Numbered from the stretch's first letter, positions 20,969-31,616 are shown. The stretch is DNA of 64,000 nt from Amoeboaphelidium occidentale (GCA_023515795.1 JALGPX010000009.1:15246-79245); one strand, 5' to 3'. The notes: a model not told the origin generated them from the letters alone. Numbers and translations are program-made.

Positions 20969-22607
20969 CTAATCCTCTACTGTAGCAGCACGCGCACGTT
21001 TGCGCAACTGCATTGTTTGGTGAAAATCAGCGGCGCAGTTTCATGGAGAATGTGGATCTGTTTCAAGCTCCTAAAGAACGTCTAAATCCTCAAGACACGA
21101 CGATAACTACCACTAACGATTATATTAATGGTAAAGTCTTAAGGGAAGGTTGCAAGGCTTAGTTACTATGGGAATTCAAGTAATAAAGATCAATTTCGAA
21201 GTTGGTTTCATCTTTCAAACTTACAGCGTGAAGTTAGGGAGCGGGTTTAAATGAGACTCGAGAAGTGCAATTTACTGCATTGAATACGAAAGACTAGTTT
21301 TCAATTGAATAATTGGCTGATGGCAGTACTTTGGGGAATGCAATGGAATGAGAATCTATTCAATAAAGAGTTTCAAGCTTAAATGTCATGCATATCCTGA
21401 ACAAAGTGCGTCAAAATCATCTCGCATTAACGCCTGCTACTCCTGTAGTGGGCGTGCTGCAGTAGTTTCATTAATTTCCAGTCTCCATAAATCCAATCGA
21501 AAGATTTCTCTTAGGACAATTTCTACAGATTTTGTCCTAAGGGAGATTCGATCCATTTTCTATTTTCGCAGTAAATGAGACACGCATTCAAGCAATCCAT
21601 CAATGTAGAGTATGAAAAGGCGCCAGAGCTCATCTTTACACCAATTACACTCTCCTCCTTGCATGTCCTTTCCTGAAACATTCACTGAAATAACGCTTCC
21701 CAAAGAGTTCACGCTAAAGTCAAGCAAATAACAGTATGCCAAAGGTTGCACGAGCCGCAGTAACGATCAATTAGTATAGATAGCTACTTGCATCTCTACT
21801 TTCATACTCTGTTTCAACCATTCCGCGTTCCGATCCCTATACTTAATAACTCACGCTAATCGTGTTCGTGAAAATAAGAAGCTTTTATATGAAAGAAGAA
21901 GTTTTATTTCGTAGAAGGAAGACTTTAGCTGTTTCATGCTGAGATGTCCCTGTTTCAATTCACGCTTCCTGCGAGCCATAGATTCTGTTTCGTGGTAAAC
22001 CAGTTTCAATTAACTCTGACTCCACCAAAGACCATTCCTTCTCAATAAAATCCTTAAATTAATGTCGAGCCTCGGTAGTATCATTTATTTTGTCTTTCTC
22101 TTGACGTGATGGTTTGCTTGGCTGTTTCAGGTCCATTCTCCTTGATAACTCTTCACTTGCTCGAGCATAATGCACATGTGAATGATTAAGCATGGTCTTC
22201 ACGGTAAAGCTATTAGACGATAAAAGCTTCATAGTGGAAGCCTGACATTTCGAACCGAATATACGTTCTCGCGATTGCCTCGTAGAACACAGTTTGCTGG
22301 AGATTAGGCAAATACCATTACTTGTGATGGTATGTGGCAATAGAAGCTTCTTGATCAACCGTAACTCTTGGAACGATTTTATCCAAAGTGCCAAATAAGC
22401 CAGCGCTGAAGTGCCGAATACCTAAACTNTTGTGATGGTATGTGGCAATAGAAGCTTCTTAATCAACCGTAACTTTTGGAACGATTTTATCCAACGTGCC
22501 AAATAAGCCAGCGCTGAAGTGCCGAATACCCAAACTCAGATTGTTTCTCTTGTCGCAGGTTCTTGTGTCAACATCTTTAAGCCGTAAAATAATAAGATTT
22601 AATTAAA
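20969..22607. other. Fanzor-A upstream flank and unresolved intergenic DNA
   Basis: About 1.6 kb without a convincing gene. Just upstream of the copy-3 ATG is a GC-rich patch with gcgcacgtttgcgc. No terminal inverted repeat matching the 16.2-kb flank was found by eye. The 22059-22394 minus frame (111 codons, hydrophobic start then basic/Ser-rich) extends upstream in frame but meets a TGA near 22536; it could be a broken small membrane protein. Around the N at 22429 about 100 bp is repeated on both sides (22325-22428 and 22430-22540), again an unmerged contig overlap. Confidence 0.5.
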
Positions 22608-25600
22608 TTATTTCAATTTCCTCAGCATATCCATCCATTTTGCTTCTGTGACAACTTTAATTCCTGAATTGTCGCCTTCTTTTTTAAATATCTTTGACCA
22701 AACGTCTGATCTGCTACCTGCCAAGGTCTTTCTGCTTCCAAATACAATGAGATGGCTTTTAGCTCTTGAGAAGGCAACATTAAGTCTCAGACTATCATCA
22801 CTAAATCCTATTCTGTTTTGTGGATTAGCTCTCACAGTAGACAGAAGGATCACATCAGTTTCTTGCCCCTGGAATGCATCAACAGTTGAGATGGGAATAT
22901 TATTCTCACTTTCATCATCAGCATCATCATTTTCTTCATCGTCAGAGTTATTGTCACTTTGATTGTCATTGTCCGAGTCTTGATCATATCCTTTTGCTTT
23001 AGGTCCTTGTTTGGTCATGCCAGGGACATTAATTTGTCTGCGCACAGATTTTCTGATCAATTCTGTTTGAGATTTATACATTGCTATTACACCAATTTCG
23101 CAATTTGGTTTTGCCTTTACCATAATATCAAGCGACTTGATGATTATTTCAGATTCATGCTTGTTCACATAGGAGTTATTCTGGAATGTTTCTTTGGATT
23201 CTTCTCCTAAATCCACAAATACAAGGGAAGGGAATGAATAAACTTGTCCGTTCTTACCACAGTTAATGAGTAAGTTATCATAAAATAAAGGATTAGAAAG
23301 TGTATCAGAAATATTCGAATGGACTCTGTACTGTCTGCGTAACATGACACATTCTTTGTCCGCTTTCAATCTGCTGAATAAACTCCTTTCTATGCCGGCT
23401 TCATCAGAATTACTTGAACCAAAGCTTGAACAGTAAGGAACAGTCGGTGACAATTGCTTATCATCTCCAATAAGAAGAACTCTTTTGTTATTGAACAGAA
23501 TCATTGGAATTATTGAAGTACATTCTGTAAGTTGACTTGCTTCATCAATTATACAGATTGGAAACTCAAAGCATCCCAAATATTTTTGAACATTCATAGC
23601 GCTTAGACAAGTTGTTCCGATAACAAAAGCAGAATTGATCTTGTCATTAGAAACACCTTCAAAGTCAGCTACTTCATTCTGTTCTTCATCTGAATTTTCA
23701 GGTTCATCTTCAGGTTTTTGTTGTTGCTGCGCATCTGATGACCATTTGTTAATGGAAGCATTCTTCACATAAGCCTTCTTGATTGATTTATCAACTTTGT
23801 CTGCTTTGCCAAGTCTGCAGAATTTGTCGAAGCCAAGTTTTTTGAGTGTTATTAGAATTCTATCTACAGCCACGTTTGTATTACTCGTGACAAGAACTTT
23901 GAATTTTAACGGTACGCGATTTGCCTCCTCTTCGTCGCCATCATCTTCTGAATCTCCATCACTAGAGCCATCCATATCATCGTAATCCTTTTCTGGATCA
24001 AACGTAAAAATACGATAAAGAATGATGATAAGAACACCAATGAGGTAACTTTTTCCACTACCGAAAACACCTTGACATAACATAACAGGTTCATAAGACA
24101 AGTTGCCAAGTCCCAAATCGGCATCAAACAGCGAATGAACAAATCTTCTCACAACATATTCTTGTTCCTCATTCAGTTTGAATTTGTCAATAACTGGAAT
24201 AATAACATCATCAAGATGATCAACCACTTTAGACAGAACAGATGCAAGTTCTCCTTCAAACGGAAGCTTCGATTTGGTATTCGGTAGTAAATGCTTGATT
24301 ATGGGAAATCTCAAGTCAAAGTCTTCGTTTGGTTGATTTGAACTCTCTTCGACAGTATTCTTTAACAATTCCAGCATCTGCATTTCAGTTCCTGCGTTTC
24401 CCAAGTGCATGACTTTAACTTCTCCTTCTTTGTTCTTTCTCTTTCTTTTAGTTGCAATCTGATCTTCATTCTCATCACTGAACAAAGACTTCTTGAATTC
24501 TGACATTCTGCAACTCAACAATTCAATCTCAGAGCTTGAGCTATTCTTGGAAGCAAACCAAGTGCTCTTGGCAAGATAGAATTGATCAGGTTCCGCCTCT
24601 AATGGTTTAATCAATAAGAAATCGTCCTTCTTTAATTTTGGCTTCCCAAAGTCATTAATGTAGGCCTTTTCATTATAAGTGCTTATCCATGGACCATCAA
24701 CAAATCCACACTTTCTTCTGTTTGAGCTTGTGGTTGTGGATATATGCCAAGAATATTTTTCATTGATCTTCAACTGCACTAGTTCTTGTAAACAGTTATG
24801 AAGCCCTATTAAGTATCCCTTGACAGTCCATTGTGATGATTTAGACGGAAACACAAACTTCTTTATGAAACTACTACCAATAACCGGCTTCTGCAAAGTC
24901 CCAAGAGCAGTGAATGAAACAACTTTCTTACCGGATGTAAATGTTCCTTTTGTAAACGGTTCCTTTGGTTTTTCAATGATCTTTACGGGTTCTGGTTTAG
25001 GAGGTGCAGGTATTGGATCAAAGTTGAAGGTCGCTGCAATCCCAATATCCTCATCTATAGCTTCTAGATCAATAAATGACGTCTCTACAACAGGAACAGG
25101 CTTCTTAGTCTCTACTTTTCTACTCAAATGATCTGGTTTCCCCATACTGGTCACACTTTTCTTTTGTAGCGGTTTAAATGCTTTGGGTTTTCTTTGAACA
25201 GGATTTGTTGTAGCAGGAGGTGGATTATCAATCTGAATATAATACCTTCCTAAGTCAAGTTCATCCGGACATTGAAACGCGTTGTTTGCAGTCTGAATAC
25301 GTTTCGATTCCATTTTATCACCAGAACTATTATACAATTCCATTGAATGCTGTCCATTGTACGGCTCTGTGTATTTAACTTTTACGTATCCATCCTGAAA
25401 CTTCTTATTCTGCTTAATCTTGTTCATCTTTTCCGTAAACAATACTTCAAGCTTCAATTCTTTCGGCTCGCCACTTGAAACAATCGCAGGCTGAGACGAT
25501 CCTGTAGCATCAGTCGTTGAAACATCCTTCGGCTTCTGCTGCGGAACTTTAAATTTTCCGGTACTTGGTCCGGGCCTCTTGACTTTCTCGTCGACTTTTA

Positions 25601-25940
25601 CCTGATTTTCTTTCTCAACTTCCTTGAATACACTTTCTATGCGCACCATAAATTTCGCAGTCTCAAATTCAGCATCATCAACGAATAAGACGCCCTCAGA
25701 GCTCTCAGAACCTTTTTGAAACAGCGACTTTTGAACATTCCAGTAAGACTCTTCCTTTTTATCACCAGCAACATCATCCTGATCTTCCTTTATGCCATAG
25801 ATTGATAAACCCAGCTTGCCGCCAAGATCTCCTTCAGTCTTGAGTGTATTATGAACCAGAAATCCATCCTGCCATACTTTTGACTTCTTCCGTTTGTCTT
25901 TTGTGTATTGAATTTTGTATTTCGACTTTGGCGCAGACAT
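22608..25940 (-). CDS. ZGRF1-like superfamily-1 DNA helicase with two DUF2439 modules
   Basis: 1110 residues, intronless. Two DUF2439-type modules are visible at the N-terminus: about 8-60 (KKSKVWQDGFLVHN) and about 190-225 (NKKFQDGYVKVKY, VELYNSSGDK-like). A disordered linker follows, then an SF1B (Upf1-like) helicase: QGVFGSGKS (Walker A), CIIDEASQLTE (motif II), LIGDDKQLSP (III), RRQYRVH (IV), STVDAFQGQETD (V) and LNVAFSRAK (VI). Acidic insertions lie between motifs I and II and before motif V. DUF2439 plus helicase is the ZGRF1 architecture, linked to interstrand-crosslink and recombination repair; yeast Mte1 has only the DUF2439 part. The ATG (25940) is 40 bp from the divergent next gene. 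Confidence 0.85.
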   Translation of the reverse strand: MSAPKSKYKIQYTKDKRKKSKVWQDGFLVHNTLKTEGDLGGKLGLSIYGIKEDQDDVAGDKKEESYWNVQKSLFQKGSESSEGVLFVDDAEFETAKFMVRIESVFKEVEKENQVKVDEKVKRPGPSTGKFKVPQQKPKDVSTTDATGSSQPAIVSSGEPKELKLEVLFTEKMNKIKQNKKFQDGYVKVKYTEPYNGQHSMELYNSSGDKMESKRIQTANNAFQCPDELDLGRYYIQIDNPPPATTNPVQRKPKAFKPLQKKSVTSMGKPDHLSRKVETKKPVPVVETSFIDLEAIDEDIGIAATFNFDPIPAPPKPEPVKIIEKPKEPFTKGTFTSGKKVVSFTALGTLQKPVIGSSFIKKFVFPSKSSQWTVKGYLIGLHNCLQELVQLKINEKYSWHISTTTSSNRRKCGFVDGPWISTYNEKAYINDFGKPKLKKDDFLLIKPLEAEPDQFYLAKSTWFASKNSSSSEIELLSCRMSEFKKSLFSDENEDQIATKRKRKNKEGEVKVMHLGNAGTEMQMLELLKNTVEESSNQPNEDFDLRFPIIKHLLPNTKSKLPFEGELASVLSKVVDHLDDVIIPVIDKFKLNEEQEYVVRRFVHSLFDADLGLGNLSYEPVMLCQGVFGSGKSYLIGVLIIILYRIFTFDPEKDYDDMDGSSDGDSEDDGDEEEANRVPLKFKVLVTSNTNVAVDRILITLKKLGFDKFCRLGKADKVDKSIKKAYVKNASINKWSSDAQQQQKPEDEPENSDEEQNEVADFEGVSNDKINSAFVIGTTCLSAMNVQKYLGCFEFPICIIDEASQLTECTSIIPMILFNNKRVLLIGDDKQLSPTVPYCSSFGSSNSDEAGIERSLFSRLKADKECVMLRRQYRVHSNISDTLSNPLFYDNLLINCGKNGQVYSFPSLVFVDLGEESKETFQNNSYVNKHESEIIIKSLDIMVKAKPNCEIGVIAMYKSQTELIRKSVRRQINVPGMTKQGPKAKGYDQDSDNDNQSDNNSDDEENDDADDESENNIPISTVDAFQGQETDVILLSTVRANPQNRIGFSDDSLRLNVAFSRAKSHLIVFGSRKTLAGSRSDVWSKIFKKEGDNSGIKVVTEAKWMDMLRKLK

Positions 25941-25980
25941 TTCTCACTTTGAATCGATCCCAAAAGCGACCGACCAAGCG
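25941..25980. promoter_or_regulatory. 40-bp gap between divergent start codons
   Basis: Only 40 bp separate the ZGRF1-like ATG (25940 minus) and the Q-rich protein ATG (25981 plus). Core promoters and 5' UTRs must overlap the neighbouring transcript or coding region, or true starts lie further in. Confidence 0.4.
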
Positions 25981-26817
25981 ATGAGTGAAGAGGAACAGAA
26001 CAGAAGGGCGTTGAGGAAATTTACGATTTCAGACGGTTCGTTGTATTCCGAAGAGAATTCTGGGAACGTGTCGGTTACGGCTGCGGCAACAGGAGAAGGC
26101 CTACAGGACGAAAGTGTCTCAAATCAGCAGGTTGAAAGAGCAGAAGCATCCGAGGAGGTCGAAGCGCCGCAACAGCATCAGCACGAACGAATGCACGAGG
26201 AAAGTTATCACACCGCACAGATTTTTAATGATGGTGAAAGTAAACGGCGGGCTGAGACTTTTGCTACTGCGCCGGAAGAAGGAAGTCCGTCGCATAATTC
26301 CGGGCAAGAAGATTCAGCTTCAAAGCGGCTGGTTTCGTTTACGCAGCAGAAGATTCTACTACAGCGACAGTTATTTATGGCAGAGGCAAACCAGCCACAA
26401 CATCAGCAGCAGGAGCAGCAGCGACAGGCTTCCACTGCATTACCATCACCAGAATCTGGTCAAGCAAATCCTGCATCTGTTTCTGGGACTTCTAAACCAT
26501 TATTACACGCAAATTCTTTTACAAAATCACATGTCCACTCGATATCTCTTCATTCAAGTTTCAATGCTAATACTGCAGATTTTATTGGTTACAAGAAACG
26601 AAATCTAGCTGAGACACAAAAACAGCGGCTGATACGCGATGTATTCAAACAGAACAATGCATCTCTCAATACGTGGTGGGCTATGGGCATCGATCCTTTG
26701 CGGCAGAGCGTTGAACGGGTCTATTCGAAGAGTGATCATGTTGGCACTGTTTCAAATGATAATGCCTCTACAAGAAGTCGAAGTAGTATATCAGGACAAT
26801 TTAGTAAACTGAAGTGA
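25981..26817 (+). CDS. Q/S-rich low-complexity protein, unknown
   Basis: 278 residues from the ATG at 25981 (MSEEEQNRRALRKF). A frame exists upstream to 25915, but it would overlap the divergent gene's ATG. The middle (about 55-175) is rich in Gln, His, Glu and Ser, including QHQQQEQQ. The C-terminal ~60 residues are more ordered (QRLIRDVFKQNNASLNTWW) and may form the conserved core. No signal peptide, membrane segment or known domain. Function unknown. Confidence 0.6.
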   Translation: MSEEEQNRRALRKFTISDGSLYSEENSGNVSVTAAATGEGLQDESVSNQQVERAEASEEVEAPQQHQHERMHEESYHTAQIFNDGESKRRAETFATAPEEGSPSHNSGQEDSASKRLVSFTQQKILLQRQLFMAEANQPQHQQQEQQRQASTALPSPESGQANPASVSGTSKPLLHANSFTKSHVHSISLHSSFNANTADFIGYKKRNLAETQKQRLIRDVFKQNNASLNTWWAMGIDPLRQSVERVYSKSDHVGTVSNDNASTRSRSSISGQFSKLK

Positions 26818-26875
26818 TAATTATCAGTCTAAATAATAGAAAACACGATTTTTATTATGAGTACTATTGTTACTA

Positions 26876-27964
26876 CTAAAGAACTATTTGACAAAGGAAG
26901 CCATTAATAGGCATTGGTCCGAGATAACTGTGAGGTTCAGGTCTCAATTGTTCACATGAATACTGGTTGTAACAAGTACTAGCAGATGTGGGTGAGCAAG
27001 TGAAAGGGATAATCTGATTCTCGGGAACAAAATAGTACTGAGTATTTGAAGGTTGAGCTCCTGAAGGCACCAGACCAAAACGCGGAACCCAATCGTTCGC
27101 ATTAATGGTTCTTATGACCTTGTCCGTTCCAATACGTTCAGTGTACTGATCAACAAAGTTTTGCGTTGCTACTTCAGGCTGGCCGTAAGTGAATAACCCT
27201 GCGACCTTGAATTCTGTTCCGTTTTGAAATCTTCTCGGATAATCAGCATAGTACGATGCTGCCAAAAATGCGAGAGCACCTCCAGAACTAAGACCTGTGA
27301 TGTAAAATTCAGTATTATCGACTTGACCATTATCGATTACTCTCTGCAGTTCACTATCAATACTTGGAACAAGATCTTGGAAGATTGAGAAGAATCCAGT
27401 GTGAACCTCTGAGCCGCTGGGTGCTTCCGGAAACACTTCAAAAGGATCCGTACCAATAGCCCTGGCGTCTGCAATGATATCATCTCTACTTTGAGTCCCA
27501 CGAAACGATAAGATGGTGTAGTTTAACTCTCTGTTTGTGATCAGTATGAAGGGCACACCAAACTCATCCCTTGTACCTCCACCAATAACTGAGAAATTTC
27601 CCAGTCTCATGGGATACCTGGACATTCTGTTGATAATGTCCTCAGAGTCACAGTAAGTCAAAGAAGATGCTTCACCAAAAGCATAGATCATTTGTTTACC
27701 ACTCAATTGCAACGTTGAGAAGGAACTAGGCAATGGACGCACACCATCAAACTGCTCATCAAAGCTTCTGTTATACATCTGCCTGACCTCCTCGTTGGAG
27801 AATGAGATGTCTTGGTCATAAAAGTCTCTTACAGCGCCCAACAAATCTGAAATGCAACCGATGGGATTCTCATCAAAGAACTGCTCCCATTGCCTTAGTT
27901 GAGGTGCACTGTAAACTGATAAGAAAAGATATGCGACGGCAATAGGAACAAAGTGCGTTATCAT
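26876..27964 (-). CDS. Secreted class-3 (alpha/beta-hydrolase) lipase
   Basis: 362 residues from the ATG at 27964. An N-terminal hydrophobic signal peptide (MITHFVPIAVAYLFLSVYSA) predicts secretion. The fold is the fungal triacylglycerol lipase (Lipase_3) type: LSFRGTQSRDDIIADA (the strand and loop before the lid) and YITGLSSGGALAFLAA with the nucleophile Ser in GLSSG, then TYGQPEVATQNF and the late NDWVPRFG region that usually precedes the catalytic His. The nucleophile elbow reads G-L-S-S-G, where most family members have G-H-S-L-G. Several Cys near the C-terminus fit disulphides of a secreted enzyme. Converges on the Q-rich gene (58 bp). Confidence 0.85.
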   Translation of the reverse strand: MITHFVPIAVAYLFLSVYSAPQLRQWEQFFDENPIGCISDLLGAVRDFYDQDISFSNEEVRQMYNRSFDEQFDGVRPLPSSFSTLQLSGKQMIYAFGEASSLTYCDSEDIINRMSRYPMRLGNFSVIGGGTRDEFGVPFILITNRELNYTILSFRGTQSRDDIIADARAIGTDPFEVFPEAPSGSEVHTGFFSIFQDLVPSIDSELQRVIDNGQVDNTEFYITGLSSGGALAFLAASYYADYPRRFQNGTEFKVAGLFTYGQPEVATQNFVDQYTERIGTDKVIRTINANDWVPRFGLVPSGAQPSNTQYYFVPENQIIPFTCSPTSASTCYNQYSCEQLRPEPHSYLGPMPINGFLCQIVL

Positions 27965-28168
27965 GGCGCTCACAGAATCGATCGAAATGCTCCGAATTAT
28001 ATGTCCGCATCGTACCTATAACGAGAAACCTAAATAAATGGTTGCTCGCCTCAAACGGATGCGTTATCACTCTGGCTAATAAAGCTAGCGAGCGCGTTAT
28101 CAAAGAATCGTGCCGCGTTAGTTTATCAGCTTGAAGAAAAGAGCTACAACAAAAATTTCTTGCAAGTC

Positions 28169-29194
28169 ATGGTCAAATTCACAGTATTCGCCGGTTCTTA
28201 TGAAAGGCTTCTAATTGGAATCGATGTCACTTTTAATGAAGAAACTGGAAAGGCTGATATGGTCCACTCAATTGGATTCTCTGCACATAGCGCGTCTATT
28301 CGTTCTATTGCGATCAACCAGAAACTTGGTCTTATGGCTACCGGAAGCAACGATGAAGTGATCAAACTGTATAATTTGAATACGCGTAAGGAAATGGGAT
28401 ACATTCATTCCCATCAGGGCTCAATAGTCAAGTTGTGGTATGACGAAGATAGCGGTCGCATGGTTGTTGGTGCTGATTATGGATCGATGATGTTCTTCCG
28501 ATGCAAAGATTACGAACTGCTAAAGACTGCAACGGTAAACGTGAAAACCAGCAGAGCATTGTCCGCATTCATGGCTGACTTTGATGTTCACGCTTCCGGT
28601 AAAGTTGCGCTGAGCGTTGGTGAAGATGGTAAATTGAGAATGTGGGATTTGGTCAAGGGAAAGTGCGCATTCTCAAAAAGTCTTTTAAGGCCTTCAAAAG
28701 TGAAGCCTGAAAAGATTCTTTTCTGCCCTGCCACGGCCAAGAACAAGACTGACAAGTTTGCTGTATTGTTTGCAGACAGAATTGGAGTTTACGACACGGA
28801 AACATCTGATGAAGTCTATTCAACCAAGAATTTGGATGATTATGAAAATTCACGTGGTATTTGTATGTGTATTATGGATGGACGTATATTAGTTGGTCAT
28901 GAGAATGGCAGCATTTCAGTGTTGGAAGTTTCTGATGCAGAACTCAAAAAGGTCAACTGTTACAAATTGCTGGACTCGCGTATAAAATGTTTATCTGCAG
29001 TTTCGACTGAAAACAAGAAGCTGGTTGTAAGCGCTTGCTCAAATGGAAAGATTTCTGTTCACGATTACACAAAAGATCTTGAAGTGATCTCTTCAAAAGA
29101 TACAGACACTAGAATTACATGTTTAGATATTTATCAACCTAAAGACAAAGAAGTTGTTCCTTTGAAGAAGAAACAGAAGAAGTCTATCGAATAG
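28169..29194 (+). CDS. MAK11: WD40 ribosome-biogenesis protein Mak11/PAK1IP1
   Basis: 341 residues from the ATG at 28169 (MVKFTVFAGSYERLLIG). It carries a seven-bladed WD40 propeller with recognisable repeats: IAINQKLGLMATGSNDEVIKLYNL and HASGKVALSVGEDGKLRMWDL, the latter very typical of PAK1IP1/Mak11. Mak11 acts in 60S subunit assembly in the nucleolus. The lysine-rich C-terminus (KKKQKKS) fits nuclear/nucleolar targeting. Intronless; its stop is 11 bp from the convergent RhoGEF stop. Confidence 0.88.
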   Translation: MVKFTVFAGSYERLLIGIDVTFNEETGKADMVHSIGFSAHSASIRSIAINQKLGLMATGSNDEVIKLYNLNTRKEMGYIHSHQGSIVKLWYDEDSGRMVVGADYGSMMFFRCKDYELLKTATVNVKTSRALSAFMADFDVHASGKVALSVGEDGKLRMWDLVKGKCAFSKSLLRPSKVKPEKILFCPATAKNKTDKFAVLFADRIGVYDTETSDEVYSTKNLDDYENSRGICMCIMDGRILVGHENGSISVLEVSDAELKKVNCYKLLDSRIKCLSAVSTENKKLVVSACSNGKISVHDYTKDLEVISSKDTDTRITCLDIYQPKDKEVVPLKKKQKKSIE

Positions 29195-29205
29195 AAAACG
29201 ATTAT

Positions 29206-30597
29206 CTATTGAGATTTCTTGTGCGTTGTTGTGGTAGATGGAAACGATTCCTCCAATGAGGCCTCTCGATTCAAACAGCAAACTTGTGCTTCTTCAGGGG
29301 TTAACCGCCATTGGTGAAACTTTTTGAGCTTCTTTGGAAACAAGCAGAAACATTGCGTGCATGATTTTCTTAAATCTGCGTCTTGTTTTGATTTTACGTA
29401 TGAAGCGATTTCAGCCCTGCAATCGAATATTGGAACTGAAGTTGCCAGAGATTCAATTGTATTTACTATTGAAGTGAGCCATTGTTGTTTATCTTCTTCC
29501 TCTAAACAGATTAGAGTTTCTTTTGTCCAGTCCAGTTTGTATCCAGGCGCATGATGCTTTTCATTATTGACTGCATGCTGCGAGTACACAACAGTAAAAG
29601 TGACCAGCTGGAACGCAGATGAATGCAATCTTGCCTCCAAATCAGTAATAAGCCAAGTCCGGGTCAAATCAATTATATGCGACACTTTCCAATTGGATTC
29701 TCCTTGTGATTTCTCATCGAATGGTCTGTTCTTTGTTTTAACATTTACATCATGAGATGTTCCAGGGTGTTCAAGTAAAAAGAGAACATCATTAAAGAGT
29801 AAAGCTTTAGAAAAAGTCGTAGAACCATCCTTGTTCAATCTATAAAGTTCGCCTTCTGAGTTCAAAACTCGATCTGAACTAATTAGCTGTGAGGTAACAA
29901 AGTCTGATGTCTCAATTCTGTCAAATATCTCTAAACTTCGTAAACGCGCACGTACTGTGGATTTCGGGTCATGTAAAAGTTCCTGATACTTGCACGATAA
30001 ATCAAGGCATGACCTCAGCTCACTGTAAGCACTGTGCTCCTCTGTAGTTAGCTCCATAAGGCTACTCAGTATGTCAGATAACTTGAGAAAGTACTTCAAA
30101 GGCAGAACTAAATGAACCAACAAAGGCACCTCCTGAAAGTGTTGCATTTCTTTGCATGATTCCATCAAACGACAAAACGCCATATTCCCCAACCTCTTAC
30201 TCAGCATACGACAAATAGTTTCGATCTTTGCGGCATATTTAAGAATACCATTAATTTGATTTCCATAAAATGCGCTTAGACGATTAATACAATTCTGATC
30301 TTCTTCCAATATCAGCAATTGCTCCAACTTAGAATCTGTCTTGTTAATGGTCAACGATCTCTGGAAATCCTCATAATACTCCACTGCCGACAGAACGAAG
30401 CCCTGTAGAATGGCAATCAATTCCTGCTCGCGTGAGCTGAGATCATACCGTGCTGGTTCCATTGCCAGATATTGCAGGAAGAAGCGATGAAAGAACTTTG
30501 TAGATTTCACGTATTCCCCCGTTACTTCTAAAGCATTCTTTAACAGTTTTCTGCGCGGAAATATATGCGCAACATTTCCAGCGCGGTCTTGTAGCAT
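29206..30597 (-). CDS. Rho guanine-nucleotide exchange factor (DH-PH)
   Basis: 463 residues from the ATG at 30597. Residues ~50-220 look like a DH domain: SSREQELIAILQGFVLSAVEYYEDF resembles CR1, and VPLLVHLVLPLKYFLKLSDIL resembles the QRV.RYPLLL CR3 helix, though diverged. A PH-like module follows (GELYRLNKDGSTTFSKALLFND, CLEEEDKQQWLTSI). DH-PH proteins activate Rho/Cdc42-type GTPases in cell polarity. A short Cys-rich segment near the C-terminus (CTQCFCLFP) is unusual. Family assignment rests on pattern, so moderate confidence. Confidence 0.6.
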   Translation of the reverse strand: MLQDRAGNVAHIFPRRKLLKNALEVTGEYVKSTKFFHRFFLQYLAMEPARYDLSSREQELIAILQGFVLSAVEYYEDFQRSLTINKTDSKLEQLLILEEDQNCINRLSAFYGNQINGILKYAAKIETICRMLSKRLGNMAFCRLMESCKEMQHFQEVPLLVHLVLPLKYFLKLSDILSSLMELTTEEHSAYSELRSCLDLSCKYQELLHDPKSTVRARLRSLEIFDRIETSDFVTSQLISSDRVLNSEGELYRLNKDGSTTFSKALLFNDVLFLLEHPGTSHDVNVKTKNRPFDEKSQGESNWKVSHIIDLTRTWLITDLEARLHSSAFQLVTFTVVYSQHAVNNEKHHAPGYKLDWTKETLICLEEEDKQQWLTSIVNTIESLATSVPIFDCRAEIASYVKSKQDADLRKSCTQCFCLFPKKLKKFHQWRLTPEEAQVCCLNREASLEESFPSTTTTHKKSQ

Positions 30598-30856
30598 TGT
30601 CAGTTTGTATTGAAGAAAATCAGATATATACCCCTGATAGACTTTGCCAGCCCCTTATGATCGACTATGCGATTACGATAATGACGCCTCTGAAGTATAA
30701 AAAACATTCCCTTTGGAATGCTTAAAAGCCCTTCGTATTTACTAACTTGCGAAATTTAGTGATCATTCCGAAAATCGCGGTTTCAACAATGATTTGTCGA
30801 TTTCACAGTTTACAAGATTTTAAACGAAAGCATTTAACTGTTTCATCTATTCACCC

Positions 30857-31555
30857 ATGGACAATACTGATATTGATAATGTCCCTGTTAGTAACGGGTT
30901 CAATTGGGTCTTTTTGACTGCGATCATGGCAGCAATTGGTGTTGTGGTTCTGATTGCCTTTGTGTACTGGTGCTTTTTGAGATTTGTAGGATTTTCATAT
31001 CCTTCCCGCTTTAGTGGTCTGTACGGAAGAGGTTATGGTCCCAGTGCGCACACATTTGATCACACTTTATCGCAGAGCGCATCTCGACTTCAGCAGGCAT
31101 TAGCGAAACTTGAAGAGAACTACAGAGAAGGCGGGAGGCCTCCAGTCAGGATTATTATTCAAAGTAATGCAATATCACAAGTATTCTCTCGTGCGTTTCA
31201 GTATCATTCTGCGTGTAAACAATCAGAGCTTGAAACAGGATCTCTTGAAGCAAGACAATGCTCCATCTGCTTGGAGGATATTTTGGAGGGTCAGATCGTA
31301 AGACAATCTTCGAGATGTGGGCACATGTTCCATCGTGTGTGCATCGATGAATGGATTACACGAACTCAAGCATTCTGTCCTGTTTGCAAGAAACTATGCG
31401 TTGACGTGGGAACTTTGGATACTGTTATAATGAAGCGATACATTGACAGTATTGGACAGCAAGTTTACACGATACAGCTAAAGCCCATGCGATCATTCTT
31501 GTTCAGACTCAGGGATCTGATGCTTAGCAGGAAATCAAGCAGCTCAAGTGCATAA
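30857..31555 (+). CDS. Membrane-anchored RING-H2 E3 ubiquitin ligase
   Basis: 232 residues. One transmembrane helix at about 20-45 (FLTAIMAAIGVVVLIAFVYW) is followed by a linker and a RING-H2 finger at about 134-176: CSICL, then RCGHMFHRVCIDEW and CPVCKK, giving the full C3H2C3 ligand set. This is the ATL/RNF-type layout for membrane-bound E3 ligases. The short C-terminal tail is Ser-rich and basic. Intronless; AATAAA-like sequence (gaaaataaag) at about 31588, close to the convergent ERH stop (31617). Confidence 0.85.
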   Translation: MDNTDIDNVPVSNGFNWVFLTAIMAAIGVVVLIAFVYWCFLRFVGFSYPSRFSGLYGRGYGPSAHTFDHTLSQSASRLQQALAKLEENYREGGRPPVRIIIQSNAISQVFSRAFQYHSACKQSELETGSLEARQCSICLEDILEGQIVRQSSRCGHMFHRVCIDEWITRTQAFCPVCKKLCVDVGTLDTVIMKRYIDSIGQQVYTIQLKPMRSFLFRLRDLMLSRKSSSSSA

Positions 31556-31616
31556 TCAACCATCCACCTCCCTGACAGAAACAAACGAAAATAAAGTTTT
31601 ATTGTCCTCTTAGCGC

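Noticed and set aside
22059..22394. 111-codon minus ORF near the N at 22429
   Set aside because: Broken by an upstream TGA, lies on a duplicated contig end and has no recognisable motif; described under the intergenic region instead.
2365..22607. Alternative genetic code (in-frame TAA/TGA/TAG in several ORFs)
   Set aside because: Internal stops occur only in doubtful or mobile genes; all conserved genes use TAA, TAG and TGA as stops and have no internal ones.
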